Source: Parapedobacter deserti (GTDB taxonomy: Bacteria; Bacteroidota; Bacteroidia; Sphingobacteriales; Sphingobacteriaceae). Taken from it: a DNA stretch of 64,000 bases. The translations under genes were made by a program, and so were the position numbers. Below, piece by piece: positions 8,022 through 16,108 of the stretch. A model generated the notes under the pieces. It had not been told where the DNA came from and ran no database searches. It worked only from the letters and a program-made list of their open reading frames with translations. How positions within the stretch are numbered: the first letter of the stretch is position 1; every line of letters starts with the position of its first letter. Where the stretch lies: the NCBI RefSeq assembly GCF_042646065.1, contig NZ_JBHRTA010000061.1, positions 62,001-126,000 of the forward strand. The letters are read 5' to 3'.

Positions 8022-8561
8022 TCAAGACTTTTTCAATCGCGACAGCGTCTCAGGCGTCATACGCAAGTAGTTGGCAATATACTTATGCGGTATGTGCTGG
8101 AACAGCTGAGGGCTTCTTTCCAATACCCGCTGGTACCGTTGGCTGGGCGAGCTGGTGAGCAGGTCTTTTTCACGTTCCAGCTGCTGAATCACCAGTGCTT
8201 CGAGTGCGGAGTTCCAGAGCAGCAGGTGGCGCAGGTCTGCCTGCACAAACTGCATCAGCACGTGTTTGGGCAGTACCTGAAGCCTGGTCTTTTTTAAGGC
8301 TTGTATGGCAAAGTCGGAAGCCACGCCGGTGAGCAGGGAATCCAGTGCCACGATGAGGTCTTTTTCATAGCCAAACCGCACGATGCGCTGCTCCTGCCCA
8401 TCCCATACAAAGACGCGGAGGCTCCCCGCTTCCACCAGGTAAAGGTTGGTATCGACGCTTCCTGCCTCTTTGAGGTAAGCATTGCGCGGCAAGGTGATGG
8501 TTTTTTCGAATAAGTTGGCCTCACGTATGGCCTCTGCCAGGGTTAAGTTTGAATGATGCAT
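8022..8561 (-). CDS. Crp/Fnr-family regulator
   Basis: A 179-residue cyclic-nucleotide-binding-like regulator: LPRNAYLKEAGSVDTNLYLVEAGSLRVF is the cNMP-fold beta roll, and the C-terminus PHKYIANYLRMTPETLSRLKK is a short helix-turn-helix. This size and the YIA.YL...PETLSR ending are typical of the many Bacteroidota Crp-like proteins that lack an obvious nucleotide-binding arginine. The longer upstream reading adds 45 residues without family resemblance, so the ATG at 8561 (MHHSNLT) is chosen. Its targets are unknown; the DinB-like gene is next downstream. Confidence 0.8.
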   Translation of the reverse strand: MHHSNLTLAEAIREANLFEKTITLPRNAYLKEAGSVDTNLYLVEAGSLRVFVWDGQEQRIVRFGYEKDLIVALDSLLTGVASDFAIQALKKTRLQVLPKHVLMQFVQADLRHLLLWNSALEALVIQQLEREKDLLTSSPSQRYQRVLERSPQLFQHIPHKYIANYLRMTPETLSRLKKS

Positions 8562-8725
8562 ATGGAAATAGCTTAACGTCATGCACAGGCTACTAAGATA
8601 CGCAACATTAGCTTCACTGATAAGCTGGAACTTTTCAAATGCGCTAAAAACAATGTCGTCGAAATTGCAAAAACTCGGCAAATGAAAGGGTATCATGTTG
8701 CCGCCGCAAGGGTTTGAACCGCCGT

Positions 8726-9667
8726 TTACATCGTAATCGCGATTTTTCCGGTGAATCCGCCTTTTTCCTGCATGCGGTGGGCATCTGCCAGCTGTTCCAG
8801 CGGAAATGTAGCGGCAATATGAGGCATGAGTGCTCCGGTCTCGGCCATCGCGCGGATCCTTTCAAGGTCTGCGTGATTGGCGCTTACCTGCACGATTTTC
8901 ATGCGTTTCTTGAAGGTAAGATCAAGTAATGCTTCCGCTACGCCAGTGAGGTTGTCTGTACCGCCACGTGTGGATACGAACATCGCCTCGTCAGTGAGGT
9001 TGGTTTTCATGTCGCTTATGGTGAAATGCCCGCTGGCATCGAATATCAGGTCAAACTTTTCATCCCCAAGCATATCCATCTGGTGGTAGTCAACCACATG
9101 ATGAATACCAAGGTTTTTTGCGAATGGAATGTGCTTACCGCTACACGTGCCTGTGATCGTTGCATGAAAGGTGTGCGCGATTTGCACGGCCGGAATGCCG
9201 ACGCCTCCCGTACAGCCCATAATCAACACTCGGTCGCCACTGCCGATCTTGCCTTCATCCACCAGCGACTGCCAAGCGGTAAGCGCTACCAACGGCAGCA
9301 CCGCGGCTTGCGCAAACGAAAGATTTGCCGGCTTCAATGCGGTAGCATCCTCGTTAGCAACGATCTGCTCCGCATAAGCGCCGTAGCCAGTGACGGCATT
9401 GTTCATCCCGAAAACCTCATCGCCGATCTTAAAGCGATCGCTTTTTGAGCTGATTACCGTCCCGGAAAAGTCGCTGCCGATCAGGTGCTCGCCCATCAGG
9501 CCTGTCAACAATTTAGTCTTTCCCTTGCGTACCAGTACATCTACCGGATTGACTGATGAAGCTTTATTGGCAATCAGTACCTGCCCCGGGTTGATTTCGG
9601 GGGTTTGGATATCTTTTATTGTAAATGCTTCCGGTTCGCCGTATTGTTCCAATAATGCTGCTCTCAT
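8726..9667 (-). CDS. NADPH:quinone oxidoreductase-type zinc-independent MDR protein
   Basis: A 313-residue medium-chain dehydrogenase/reductase: GroES-like domain (PGQVLIANKASSVNPVDVLVRKG), then DRVLIMGCTGGVGIPAVQIAH, the Rossmann nucleotide loop, and a C-terminal PLEQLADAHRMQEKGGFTGK that closes the fold. No structural-zinc cysteines are seen, as in QOR-type enzymes. The ATG at 9667 (MRAALLEQYG) is preferred because it begins the family N-terminus; the upstream extension is not conserved-looking. It would reduce quinones or enones with NADPH in the cytoplasm. Confidence 0.9.
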   Translation of the reverse strand: MRAALLEQYGEPEAFTIKDIQTPEINPGQVLIANKASSVNPVDVLVRKGKTKLLTGLMGEHLIGSDFSGTVISSKSDRFKIGDEVFGMNNAVTGYGAYAEQIVANEDATALKPANLSFAQAAVLPLVALTAWQSLVDEGKIGSGDRVLIMGCTGGVGIPAVQIAHTFHATITGTCSGKHIPFAKNLGIHHVVDYHQMDMLGDEKFDLIFDASGHFTISDMKTNLTDEAMFVSTRGGTDNLTGVAEALLDLTFKKRMKIVQVSANHADLERIRAMAETGALMPHIAATFPLEQLADAHRMQEKGGFTGKIAITM

Positions 9668-9964
9668 TGTTCTGGCATTTAAGGTTTGCAGGTGGTGCCC
9701 ACCATATGCTAACGCTCTACACGGCGAATGGTTTTCTTTAGCCACAAAGCGGCTCAATCACCGCCTACCGCTCCGCGGCCACCTGCACCTCCTTCGCTTT
9801 GGAGAGGTGTTCGTACCCACGGTAAAGTATCACTATTTCGATCACTACCGCGGGAACCATGATCACACAGCTCACGTTAGCAATATATACTTTTTACTCC
9901 AGGTCCACATTGATCGTTCCGAAGCCCGCGTGTACGGCGCACCTGCTGGAGCGGTGCCCATCGG
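9668..9964. other. Intergenic region without a recognised gene
   Basis: About 300 bases between the quinone oxidoreductase start and the small HTH gene's stop. Open frames here are overlaps from other reading frames. A weak hairpin with arms resembling CACCTCC and GGAGAGGTG is present near 9787-9810. No promoter motif or RNA gene was identified. Confidence 0.4.
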
Positions 9965-10165
9965 TTAGCGTCCCAAGCACGCCTTCAGCACCACCTCAAG
10001 CGGGATACCCGAATACTCTGAAAATTCCTCATAGGTAACCACTTGATGGTTTTTCTTACCCAATTCGTTCAATATCTGCCGGCGGTGGCGTTGTGCCTGG
10101 CGCAGGCTTACTCCCAGTATAATACTTATTTCATTGGCGTTTATGACCAGTTTGGTGTTGTTCAT
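9965..10165 (-). CDS. Small helix-turn-helix protein, 66 aa
   Basis: A 66-residue protein whose centre (NEISIILGVSLRQAQRHRRQIL) reads as a DNA-binding helix-turn-helix of the kind seen in excisionase-like or MerR-like small proteins, followed by a Glu-rich helix (TYEEFSEYSGIPLEVV). No family can be named firmly. It is divergent from the phage-like cassette starting at 10566 and could be its regulator or a remnant control gene. The start is an ATG preceded by ordinary AT-rich sequence. Confidence 0.6.
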   Translation of the reverse strand: MNNTKLVINANEISIILGVSLRQAQRHRRQILNELGKKNHQVVTYEEFSEYSGIPLEVVLKACLGR

Positions 10166-10565
10166 GGTTAGAAGATTTTATCGCCCAGGCCGCAGGCCGG
10201 AGCAATGTTGATCACATGCCGCGCCGGTGTCTAAGGTGCCTCCCACCCCCGTTTAGCCGCCTACCCTACGCTTATGTATCGCCATCCTACCGCTTTTGGC
10301 GCGTTTTAGCGGATATATAGCGACGCATATGCGACGCATGGGCGGATAGGGGGCGGGTGGGCTACGGCCAAGGGGGGCTTATTCCCCGGATATACGACGG
10401 TTTACTATTCACAAATATAAGTGTGCCATCCAAACCATCCAAGAGACAAAAGCGACAATTGGGTATCATCGCGGCAATAGCGCCAATTGCGCCAGATGCG
10501 GCGCGGGGCGACATGCGCCAAATCCACAGTCCGGAACTTTGTCCTGTTGTTAAAAAAGTCATATT
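10166..10565. other. 400-base divergent intergenic region
   Basis: Lies between the small HTH gene and the 251-aa gene. It contains a repeated GACGCAT/GCGACGCAT stretch near 10322-10340 and a possible -7-like GAACTTTG near 10535. The last 30 bases hold an A-rich stretch before the ATG at 10566. No gene seen. Confidence 0.4.
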
Positions 10566-11321
10566 ATGGCACAACAAGACAGTTTCTTAAAATTAAAAGG
10601 AAGAATCGGGGATTTGACCTTTTACAAAACCAAGAATGGGCATCAGGTACGCGAAAAAGGCGGCGTAAGCGCCCAACGCATTGCCACAGATCCGAAGTAC
10701 CAGCGCACACGCGAGAACAATGCGGACTTCCGCACGGCCTCGCTGGCGGCCAAGCATCTGCGCGATGCGCTGCGCCCGCTCATCCTCTTTACCTATGATC
10801 CGGGTATGCCCAATCGCCTCGGGAGCAGGATGGTGCGGGTGGTACGGGCCGATGCGGAGCATGTACGTGGCGAGCGGCAGGTGTTGCCCGCAAACCTGGC
10901 CATCCTGCGGCGCTTCAACTTCAACGCAGCGGCTACGTTGGCCAACACGCTGTTTGCCACGGTACGCACCGCGGTAGACGCCGATGAAGGCATCGTGCGG
11001 ATCACGGTACCGGCCATCAAGCCAGCCACGCAGCTGTCCAAGCCGCGGGAGGCCACGCATTTCCAGTTTGTGGCAGGGGCGGCTATGCTGGATTTCAGCG
11101 AGGAGGGTGAGTCTACGCTGGCCTTAGCACAGACGGAAGAACATTCCCTTAGCCAGCTCACCGTTGATGAGACCATGTTGGAGCTCGCGCTGCCTGCTGA
11201 TGCCGGCCTGCCCATCGTCACCGTCTTCGGTGTAGCCTTCTACAAAGAAGACGAAGGGCGCAGCTACGGTCTCAACAACGGGGCGTACAACCCGATGTCC
11301 ATGGTCAACATCACCGTATGA
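10566..11321 (+). CDS. Phage-like protein of unknown function, 251 aa
   Basis: Not assigned to a named family. The N-terminus (LKLKGRIGDLTFYKTKNGHQVREKG) and the following RTRENNADFRTAS...LRDALRPL are of a type I have seen recurring in Bacteroidota hypothetical proteins next to small lysis-like genes. The remainder is beta-rich with an alternating hydrophobic pattern and ends in a SMVNITV strand. No signal peptide or membrane segment. Its stop overlaps the DUF5675 start by four bases (ATGA), so it is the first gene of a four-gene cassette. A structural (tail- or capsid-like) role is a guess from context. Confidence 0.65.
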   Translation: MAQQDSFLKLKGRIGDLTFYKTKNGHQVREKGGVSAQRIATDPKYQRTRENNADFRTASLAAKHLRDALRPLILFTYDPGMPNRLGSRMVRVVRADAEHVRGERQVLPANLAILRRFNFNAAATLANTLFATVRTAVDADEGIVRITVPAIKPATQLSKPREATHFQFVAGAAMLDFSEEGESTLALAQTEEHSLSQLTVDETMLELALPADAGLPIVTVFGVAFYKEDEGRSYGLNNGAYNPMSMVNITV

Positions 11322-11731
11322 TGACGGAGCTGCGACTCATCAGGACCTATGATCCTGACGGCACCAACGGTGTACTCCATCACGGAGGAAAGCAGGTCTG
11401 CCAGACCATCGAGCTCCCTTGGCGCAACAACCGGCGGATGATCAGCTGCATCCCCGAGGGGCGCTACCGGCTTATACGCCGCATGCACTTCAAGCACGGC
11501 GATCAGCTGGCCGTAGCCGGAGTACCGGGGCGCGAGGCCATCCTCATCCACCCGGCCAATTTTGCCCTTGCAGAGCTGCAGGGGTGCATTGCGCCCGTTA
11601 CCAAGGCCGTGGCCCCGGGCAAGGGGGTGTTCAGCCGCGTGGCGTTGGATCGCCTCAAGGCCATTGCCTATCCGGCTTTGGAAGCGGGTGAGGAGGTGTG
11701 GCTCACTATTGTGCAGGAGGGCGTACTATGA
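11318..11731 (+). CDS. DUF5675 family protein
   Basis: A 137-residue protein matching DUF5675: opening LRLIRTYDPDGTNGVLHHGGKQVCQTIELPW, then IPEGRYRL and the core block ILIHPANFALAELQGCIAPV. The family occurs in phages and phage-like clusters and has no established function. The H-P...L-Q-G-C-I arrangement resembles the HG...S-x-G-C-x catalytic signature of L,D-transpeptidases (YkuD), which would fit a peptidoglycan role; that is inference. Both ends overlap neighbours by four bases, so the cassette is translationally coupled. Confidence 0.8.
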   Translation: MMTELRLIRTYDPDGTNGVLHHGGKQVCQTIELPWRNNRRMISCIPEGRYRLIRRMHFKHGDQLAVAGVPGREAILIHPANFALAELQGCIAPVTKAVAPGKGVFSRVALDRLKAIAYPALEAGEEVWLTIVQEGVL

Positions 11732-11937
11732 GCCGGCCGCTCACGTGGTACCGGCGGGTCAAGCACGGCCTTTCGGTCGCGGCCGGGGCGGTCCTCGCCG
11801 CACCGCTGAAGCTGCCGCCCAAGGTTGTAGCCGGTGCACGGTACGTGGCTTTGCTCATCGGCCTGCTGGACGCCGTCGAGGCCAGCGAACCGGGCAGGCA
11901 GCCCGAGGGCAAAAAGGAGGAGCCGCCCGATGAATAG
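11728..11937 (+). CDS. Small cassette protein, 69 aa
   Basis: A 69-residue basic-then-acidic protein (MSRPLTWYRRVKHGLSVAAG...KKEEPPDE). A moderately hydrophobic centre (VVAGARYVALLIGLLDAV, near residues 33-50) could form one membrane helix or an amphipathic helix. No family recognised. It starts within the stop of the DUF5675 gene (ATGA) and overlaps the next small gene by eight bases. In phage lysis modules such genes often encode spanin- or holin-like partners; this is context only. Confidence 0.6.
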   Translation: MSRPLTWYRRVKHGLSVAAGAVLAAPLKLPPKVVAGARYVALLIGLLDAVEASEPGRQPEGKKEEPPDE

Positions 11938-12106
11938 CCATGGCAAGGTGCTTGCCGGCATCATGGGCGGTACGCTGCTCAGTGCCTCCGCCTTTCCGCC
12001 GTGGGCGGATGTGCTGCACACCGCTATGCTGGCGGCGGTAGGTGCCACGGTCAGCTTCCTCACCGCGTGGCTGCTGCAGCACATTGTGCGTAGGCGCAGG
12101 CGTTAG
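11930..12106 (+). CDS. Small membrane protein, holin-like, 58 aa
   Basis: A 58-residue protein with one or two hydrophobic segments (GIMGGTLLSASAF and AMLAAVGATVSFLTAWLL) and a strongly basic tail (HIVRRRRR). Short length, glycine/alanine-rich membrane helices and a charged C-terminus are features of small phage holins. A good Shine-Dalgarno-like AAAAAGGAGG lies about ten bases upstream, inside the previous gene, and supports the ATG at 11930. It is the last gene of the cassette and is followed at once by a terminator hairpin. Confidence 0.6.
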   Translation: MNSHGKVLAGIMGGTLLSASAFPPWADVLHTAMLAAVGATVSFLTAWLLQHIVRRRRR

Positions 12107-12109
12107 CCC

Positions 12110-13102
12110 TCAAGGCCGCTCCGAGTCGGGGCGGCCTTTTGGTGCCACAAGCTCTTTGTACCGACTGCGTACTTTACTGGCGTTATTTTTGTGGATTTTA
12201 ATGGAAAATTGTTGATCTTCTCCATTTTCTCCGCTGGGTGGCACCACTTGTTTTTGAGGTACCGGTTCGATACCCAATTTAAGCGCGATAAGCAAGGAGC
12301 CGTCTCTTTTCGGCGCAAGAAATGAGATGGCATCAATCGCAAAGCCGTAGAAAGGCGACAGCCAATGAAACCCGTATCTCTTCGAAAAGTGTCGAAGTTC
12401 AACCTTCGTCGTAGGCAACCGGTATTTTTCGCCATTGTAAGTGTATAAGACGGTCTTAGCGTTTCGATGTTCAATCATGCCGATTTCGTGAATCGGTACG
12501 CGATGAAGCTCGTTTTTGTAATAGTGCTGTACTTGAATAGCCGACGTCACTACGTCTGCAAGTACCGTTGGTTCTACTTTTGCTTGTTGTTCGCTGATAA
12601 CCTGTGCTTTGAAGGCTTCAAAAGCGCTCCGCTCCTCAGCTTCGCTAACGACAAAGCAAAGCACTTCAAAACTGCTATACAACACTACAAGGCAGAAAAT
12701 TCCAATGACTACGAATGCAAATTCATTGGTGAAATAGCCCCGATGGAGGAGGCTCGTATTATGGGCTGCATAGTAGACGGCCACGGCAAGTAACACAAAA
12801 GCCACCGGCGGTAGGAAATTCCATAACCATTGTTTTTCCAAACGTCTAAATACGCTGTCGTGTATACCGTGCTGTTTATCGAAGCGGCGGTTGTTTGATT
12901 TGATGTAACCCACCACCACCAACGCACAGATCCATGTAAACCCCAATGCCGTCCAATAGGGTTTTGTCTGCATGAGTTCCCATGTAGGCTCACGGCGGTG
13001 GAAGATAACGATGGCATGCGAGTAAATTGGAAGCAGGGCCAAGATGAATACATCGAAAAAGATAGGTTTTTGACACAAGAATTTTATCAGATAACGAATC
13101 AT
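12110..13102 (-). CDS. Membrane-anchored LytTR-like transcriptional regulator
   Basis: A 330-residue protein. Four membrane helices are visible near residues 15-34, 49-67, 95-112 and 128-152. A linker rich in Glu/Ala leads to a C-terminal domain (about 200-320) with the layout of LytTR DNA-binding domains: VPIHEIGMIEH and TVLYTYNGEKYRLPTT strands, then YGFHWLSPFYGFAIDAISFL in the place of the usual RxHRSFxVN segment, and FSIKIHKNNASKVRSRYKEL at the end. Bacteroidota have many membrane-anchored LytTR proteins. A direct repeat with 21-bp spacing lies 56-88 bases upstream of its start and may be its own site. Convergent with the phage-like cassette. Confidence 0.6.
   Translation of the reverse strand: MIRYLIKFLCQKPIFFDVFILALLPIYSHAIVIFHRREPTWELMQTKPYWTALGFTWICALVVVGYIKSNNRRFDKQHGIHDSVFRRLEKQWLWNFLPPVAFVLLAVAVYYAAHNTSLLHRGYFTNEFAFVVIGIFCLVVLYSSFEVLCFVVSEAEERSAFEAFKAQVISEQQAKVEPTVLADVVTSAIQVQHYYKNELHRVPIHEIGMIEHRNAKTVLYTYNGEKYRLPTTKVELRHFSKRYGFHWLSPFYGFAIDAISFLAPKRDGSLLIALKLGIEPVPQKQVVPPSGENGEDQQFSIKIHKNNASKVRSRYKELVAPKGRPDSERP
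12112..12140 (+). terminator. Terminator hairpin after the phage-like cassette
   Basis: Arms AAGGCCGCTCC and GGGGCGGCCTT (one G-T pair) with a five-base loop, followed by TTTT. It starts five bases after the last cassette stop and lies inside the 3' end of the convergent LytTR-like gene, so it shapes both transcripts. Confidence 0.75.
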
Positions 13103-13157
13103 ACGGCTTAAAGTGTTTGGTTATATCAGTTCAAAACAGGTACGTATTCGATGAGGG

Positions 13158-13190
13158 GATTCTCAAAATTGCCGTCAAGATTCTCAAAAT
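13158..13190. promoter_or_regulatory. Direct repeat with 21-bp period, possible LytTR site
   Basis: GATTCTCAAAAT occurs at 13158-13169 and again, exactly, at 13179-13190. Two direct repeats on the same helix face about 21 bp apart are the known geometry of LytTR-domain binding sites. It lies between the divergent LytTR-like gene and the 133-aa gene, so it could control either. Confidence 0.5.
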
Positions 13191-13285
13191 CTGGCAGATT
13201 GTGATTGCGCGCTTGACGGTTCAGACAGGCTAATATAGCTTTAATTCCTGAAAAATATATTCACTTACTAAAAAGTAAATCAATT

Positions 13286-13687
13286 ATGGCAAAACCAACG
13301 TTAACGCCTACGGGCGTTCAGACCCTTTTGAACGAGTTGTATGCACTTCCGGACGTGCAGTTGCAGCAGGAAGCGCAGGCACTCGCGCTGGATTTTGGCG
13401 AATGGCTTTCCCGGCATTTTGAACTAACCGCCGATCAGCTATCCTACATCGAAAATGAGCTGTCGGTAGCCTTCATTTCCTTTGTTTCTCTGCGAGTTCC
13501 CTTCGCGATGGAACACCGATTGCCAATTACTTACAGTGTATTTAACCAACCACCTCCGGAAGAAGAGGAGGAGTGGGGCAAGATCATCACAACTACGGAC
13601 AATGTATCGCAGTCGTCTCCGAGCGAAGCGTTTACGAACAATGCATCCGGTTCTTTCCAGTTCATCTCACAGTACTATAAGAAGTAA
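13286..13687 (+). CDS. Hypothetical protein, 133 aa
   Basis: A 133-residue soluble protein with no recognised family and no signal peptide. Residues 1-85 look helical (QTLLNELYALPDVQLQQEAQ, then FGEWLSRHFELTADQLSYIE), followed by a proline and glutamate run (PPPEEEEEW) and a Ser/Asn-rich low-complexity tail ending in QFISQYYKK. It is divergent from the LytTR-like regulator and shares the upstream region that holds the 21-bp direct repeat, so it is a candidate target. The ATG at 13286 follows an AT-rich leader. Confidence 0.6.
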   Translation: MAKPTLTPTGVQTLLNELYALPDVQLQQEAQALALDFGEWLSRHFELTADQLSYIENELSVAFISFVSLRVPFAMEHRLPITYSVFNQPPPEEEEEWGKIITTTDNVSQSSPSEAFTNNASGSFQFISQYYKK

Positions 13688-13963
13688 GGGATGTTCTTAC
13701 GTGTCATGACCGAAGTATCCATGCTCCCACCCGGCAAAGGCAGCCCAGTGCCTCCGGCTTGCCTGCCGGGCGGTGCCAATGGGCGCGGGCCACCCTTCCG
13801 GCGGGCCGGACGGTTGGCCCACCATTCCGTTAAACCGTTGATCAGCAAACACATTATGCAAACCTTTATCCACTTCTGGACCACCCGTGTACCACACATC
13901 CCCGATGCCGCCATCGCGTTTGCGCTACCTTGCCTTTAATATTAACGTTTCAGTTTTTTCGAG
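13688..13963. other. GC-rich intergenic region with inverted repeats
   Basis: Contains CCCGGCA and TGCCGGG about 34 bases apart near 13731-13772 and further complementary GGGCC/GGCCC stretches, in contrast to its AT-balanced neighbours. It may be a REP-like palindromic unit. No gene or promoter was recognised; frames crossing it are repeats-driven. Confidence 0.35.
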
Positions 13964-14941
13964 ATGGAACCTGCCATCCATATCGCTCAACTCCAATCCC
14001 TTGTGCACCGAAAGGATTCCATCCGCGCTGCAGTGGCACGCAGCGCTTACCCCTTGCCGGGCGCTGAGGTGCGATATTGGGCAGCGCAAGGATGGAAGGT
14101 GCTAGAGCAAGGCTATGACCTGCCCGATGTGTATGTATGTAGCATAGAAGTGGAGGCGATGGGGGATACCGTCATCCCCATCCGCTGCCCCCGGCATGAT
14201 CTGTATGGGGTTTACGTGCTGGCTGGCGGCGTTCGCATCAGCGGTGCCGATGAGCAGACTCCGGTGCTGCACACTGAGGCGGGGCATTACCGGCTCAGTT
14301 ACCTTCCGGCAGCAGCCTACAGCTGCCATTTCGCGGCCGGTTCGCATCATGTTTTCTATTTCGTTCCCAAAGCTGCGCTGCTATTCCGCGAGCCGAGCCC
14401 CGAGCTGGGCGAAAGCATCGCACCTGTAGAGGCGCTGCGGGCTAAGCTCGGCACACCGGCGGTGAGCGCCCGCCTCTCCTCGGCCGGCTTGGTAGCCGAT
14501 ACCATCCGGCGGTTCCTGCGCCATCCCGGCGCCACCTACCTTCGGCGTTACATCGGCGTTCAGGTGCTCGCGATCACCTTGTTGTTAGCCGCCTGTGAGG
14601 CGTTGCGTGTGCAGTCTGCCAGTGACCAGGTAGGCCTAGCGCTTGCCGCGCGCATGCACGCGTACATCGATGAACAGGTCAGCGATGGGCAGGATGTCGA
14701 CGTTGCGTCCGTGGCGCGGCGATTTACGATATCCTACGCGTATGCCAAGCTGGTTTTCCGTGCCCATGTAGGCCAGCCCATCGGCGGTTATATCCGGACG
14801 CGCAAGCTAGAGCAAGCCCGGAGCATGCTTAAAGCAGGCGTACCGCCCGCACAGGCGGCGCGGTACGTGTGCTGGACGTATGGGCATTTCAATAAGACAT
14901 TTAAGGCCAGGTATGGGGTGTCACCGAAAGACTATCGGTGA
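13964..14941 (+). CDS. AraC-family transcriptional regulator
   Basis: A 325-residue regulator. The C-terminal 95 residues are an AraC double helix-turn-helix: VASVARRFTISYAYAKLVFR and GGYIRTRKLEQARSMLKAG, ending with GHFNKTFKARYGVSPKDYR. The N-terminal 220 residues contain a cupin-like beta-rich segment (YGVYVLAGGVRISGADE) but no clear ligand signature. It is convergent with the polysaccharide-utilisation locus and only 30 bases from it, yet whether it controls that locus is unknown because the locus has its own sigma/FecR pair. Confidence 0.9.
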   Translation: MEPAIHIAQLQSLVHRKDSIRAAVARSAYPLPGAEVRYWAAQGWKVLEQGYDLPDVYVCSIEVEAMGDTVIPIRCPRHDLYGVYVLAGGVRISGADEQTPVLHTEAGHYRLSYLPAAAYSCHFAAGSHHVFYFVPKAALLFREPSPELGESIAPVEALRAKLGTPAVSARLSSAGLVADTIRRFLRHPGATYLRRYIGVQVLAITLLLAACEALRVQSASDQVGLALAARMHAYIDEQVSDGQDVDVASVARRFTISYAYAKLVFRAHVGQPIGGYIRTRKLEQARSMLKAGVPPAQAARYVCWTYGHFNKTFKARYGVSPKDYR

Positions 14942-14964
14942 TGTACCAATCGGGCAGCGCCTAT

Positions 14965-14986
14965 GCCGTTATTACAACGGCTTTTT
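14965..14986 (+). terminator. Terminator of the AraC gene
   Basis: Perfect arms GCCGTT and AACGGC with a five-base loop and a following TTTTT. It overlaps the last codons of the convergent lipoprotein gene, so only the plus-strand transcript has the T tract. Confidence 0.75.
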
Positions 14987-16093
14987 ATGAAATGAGAACG
15001 TCTTATAGTTACCCACCCGTTCGCCAGCTTCAAGGCCGGTGGTATATATTCGGAAATCCTTTCCTGTTTTGAATGGATTTTTACTGGCTGGATCGAATGG
15101 CCAGAAATACCAGATTCGTATATCATCAGCCATGGCAAAATCCTTGCGGCTCCAATTTTGTTGTTCCATATCATCGCAAAACGACACGTACGAATGATGG
15201 GCGACAGAACCGCCGAACAGCACGAATTTCTCGAGGTATGTGTTATAGGTAATACACACCAGATCGGTTTCCGTAAAGATGTAATCTTCCCGGCCATTGA
15301 TACCCGGCTCCTGGAACGCACCGTTGTAAAACTTGGTCCACGACCCCGGTTCGAATTTGGCACTAAGGGGCGAGCGTGCCACGGAAATGTTCTGGATGTC
15401 TCTCACCAGCGAGGTGTTGTCGTAAAATCCGGTTTTATAATAGATGTAGGCATACCCATCATCGGCGATAAAAAACGAGATGTCACCAGCGCCGTTATAT
15501 GTTTTGTTGGCTGGGGGCGGATCCTGCTTATTCTGGGTAATGATGTCGCCATAATAACTCCACGTTTTGCCCTTGTCAAACGATTTGGCCAGTCCGAGGC
15601 GCCGTTCCTTAGCCTCAGACCGCCATTCATTCTTAAAGTTGTATTCGGTATACGCGATGGTATAAAACACACCGGCTTCGTCAATATACAGCCCCATCGG
15701 CCAGAAAAACTGCCATTCGCACCAATATTCATCGTCAGATCCGCACGATTGGGTGATGTAATTCGGGAAATCTTCATTGAACGTGGGCGTTGGTTGCTTG
15801 GTCATGTTGTCAATGTCGGTACCAACCCACAGTTCCCACTGGTAGGAGGTACGGTTCCAGGTAGAACCGTTGCCTCCGATCAGATAGATCGTATCCTGGT
15901 AGTAGGCCGTACCACCGTTTACATCGAAATGGATAAACGGATGCGCTTGCGGGGTGCCGATTTCCCAGCAGTGGCCTGCATCACCGCAGACCACGCCTTC
16001 GTCTTGTTTATTCGTTTCGTTAGCCGGTTTTTCACACTGCGCGAACAGCAACAATGCAATCGTATGGAGCAATAAGATAATCATTGGTTTCAT
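14972..16093 (-). CDS. Exported beta-propeller-like (GH43/sialidase-type) lipoprotein
   Basis: A 373-residue exported protein with an N-terminal signal ending LLLFAQC (probable lipid anchor). The body shows repeated beta blades with aromatic-rich strands and an Asp-box-like SFDKGKTWSYYGDI near residues 190-203, a feature of sialidases and other beta-propeller glycosidases; YAYIYYKTGFYDN and FVLFGGSVAHHSY are further blade strands. The exact glycosidase family cannot be named. It is the last gene of a sigma-FecR-SusC-SusD-DUF1735 operon with 15-base gaps, so it should process or bind the glycan taken up by that locus. It could be a non-catalytic glycan-binding protein. Confidence 0.6.
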   Translation of the reverse strand: MKPMIILLLHTIALLLFAQCEKPANETNKQDEGVVCGDAGHCWEIGTPQAHPFIHFDVNGGTAYYQDTIYLIGGNGSTWNRTSYQWELWVGTDIDNMTKQPTPTFNEDFPNYITQSCGSDDEYWCEWQFFWPMGLYIDEAGVFYTIAYTEYNFKNEWRSEAKERRLGLAKSFDKGKTWSYYGDIITQNKQDPPPANKTYNGAGDISFFIADDGYAYIYYKTGFYDNTSLVRDIQNISVARSPLSAKFEPGSWTKFYNGAFQEPGINGREDYIFTETDLVCITYNTYLEKFVLFGGSVAHHSYVSFCDDMEQQNWSRKDFAMADDIRIWYFWPFDPASKNPFKTGKDFRIYTTGLEAGERVGNYKTFSFHKKPL

Positions 16094-16108
16094 GCTTTTA
16101 AGGTTATT

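Noticed and set aside
15158..16075. 305-aa frame opposite the beta-propeller lipoprotein gene
   Set aside because: It is antisense to a gene with signal peptide and operon context; no domain or promoter supports it.
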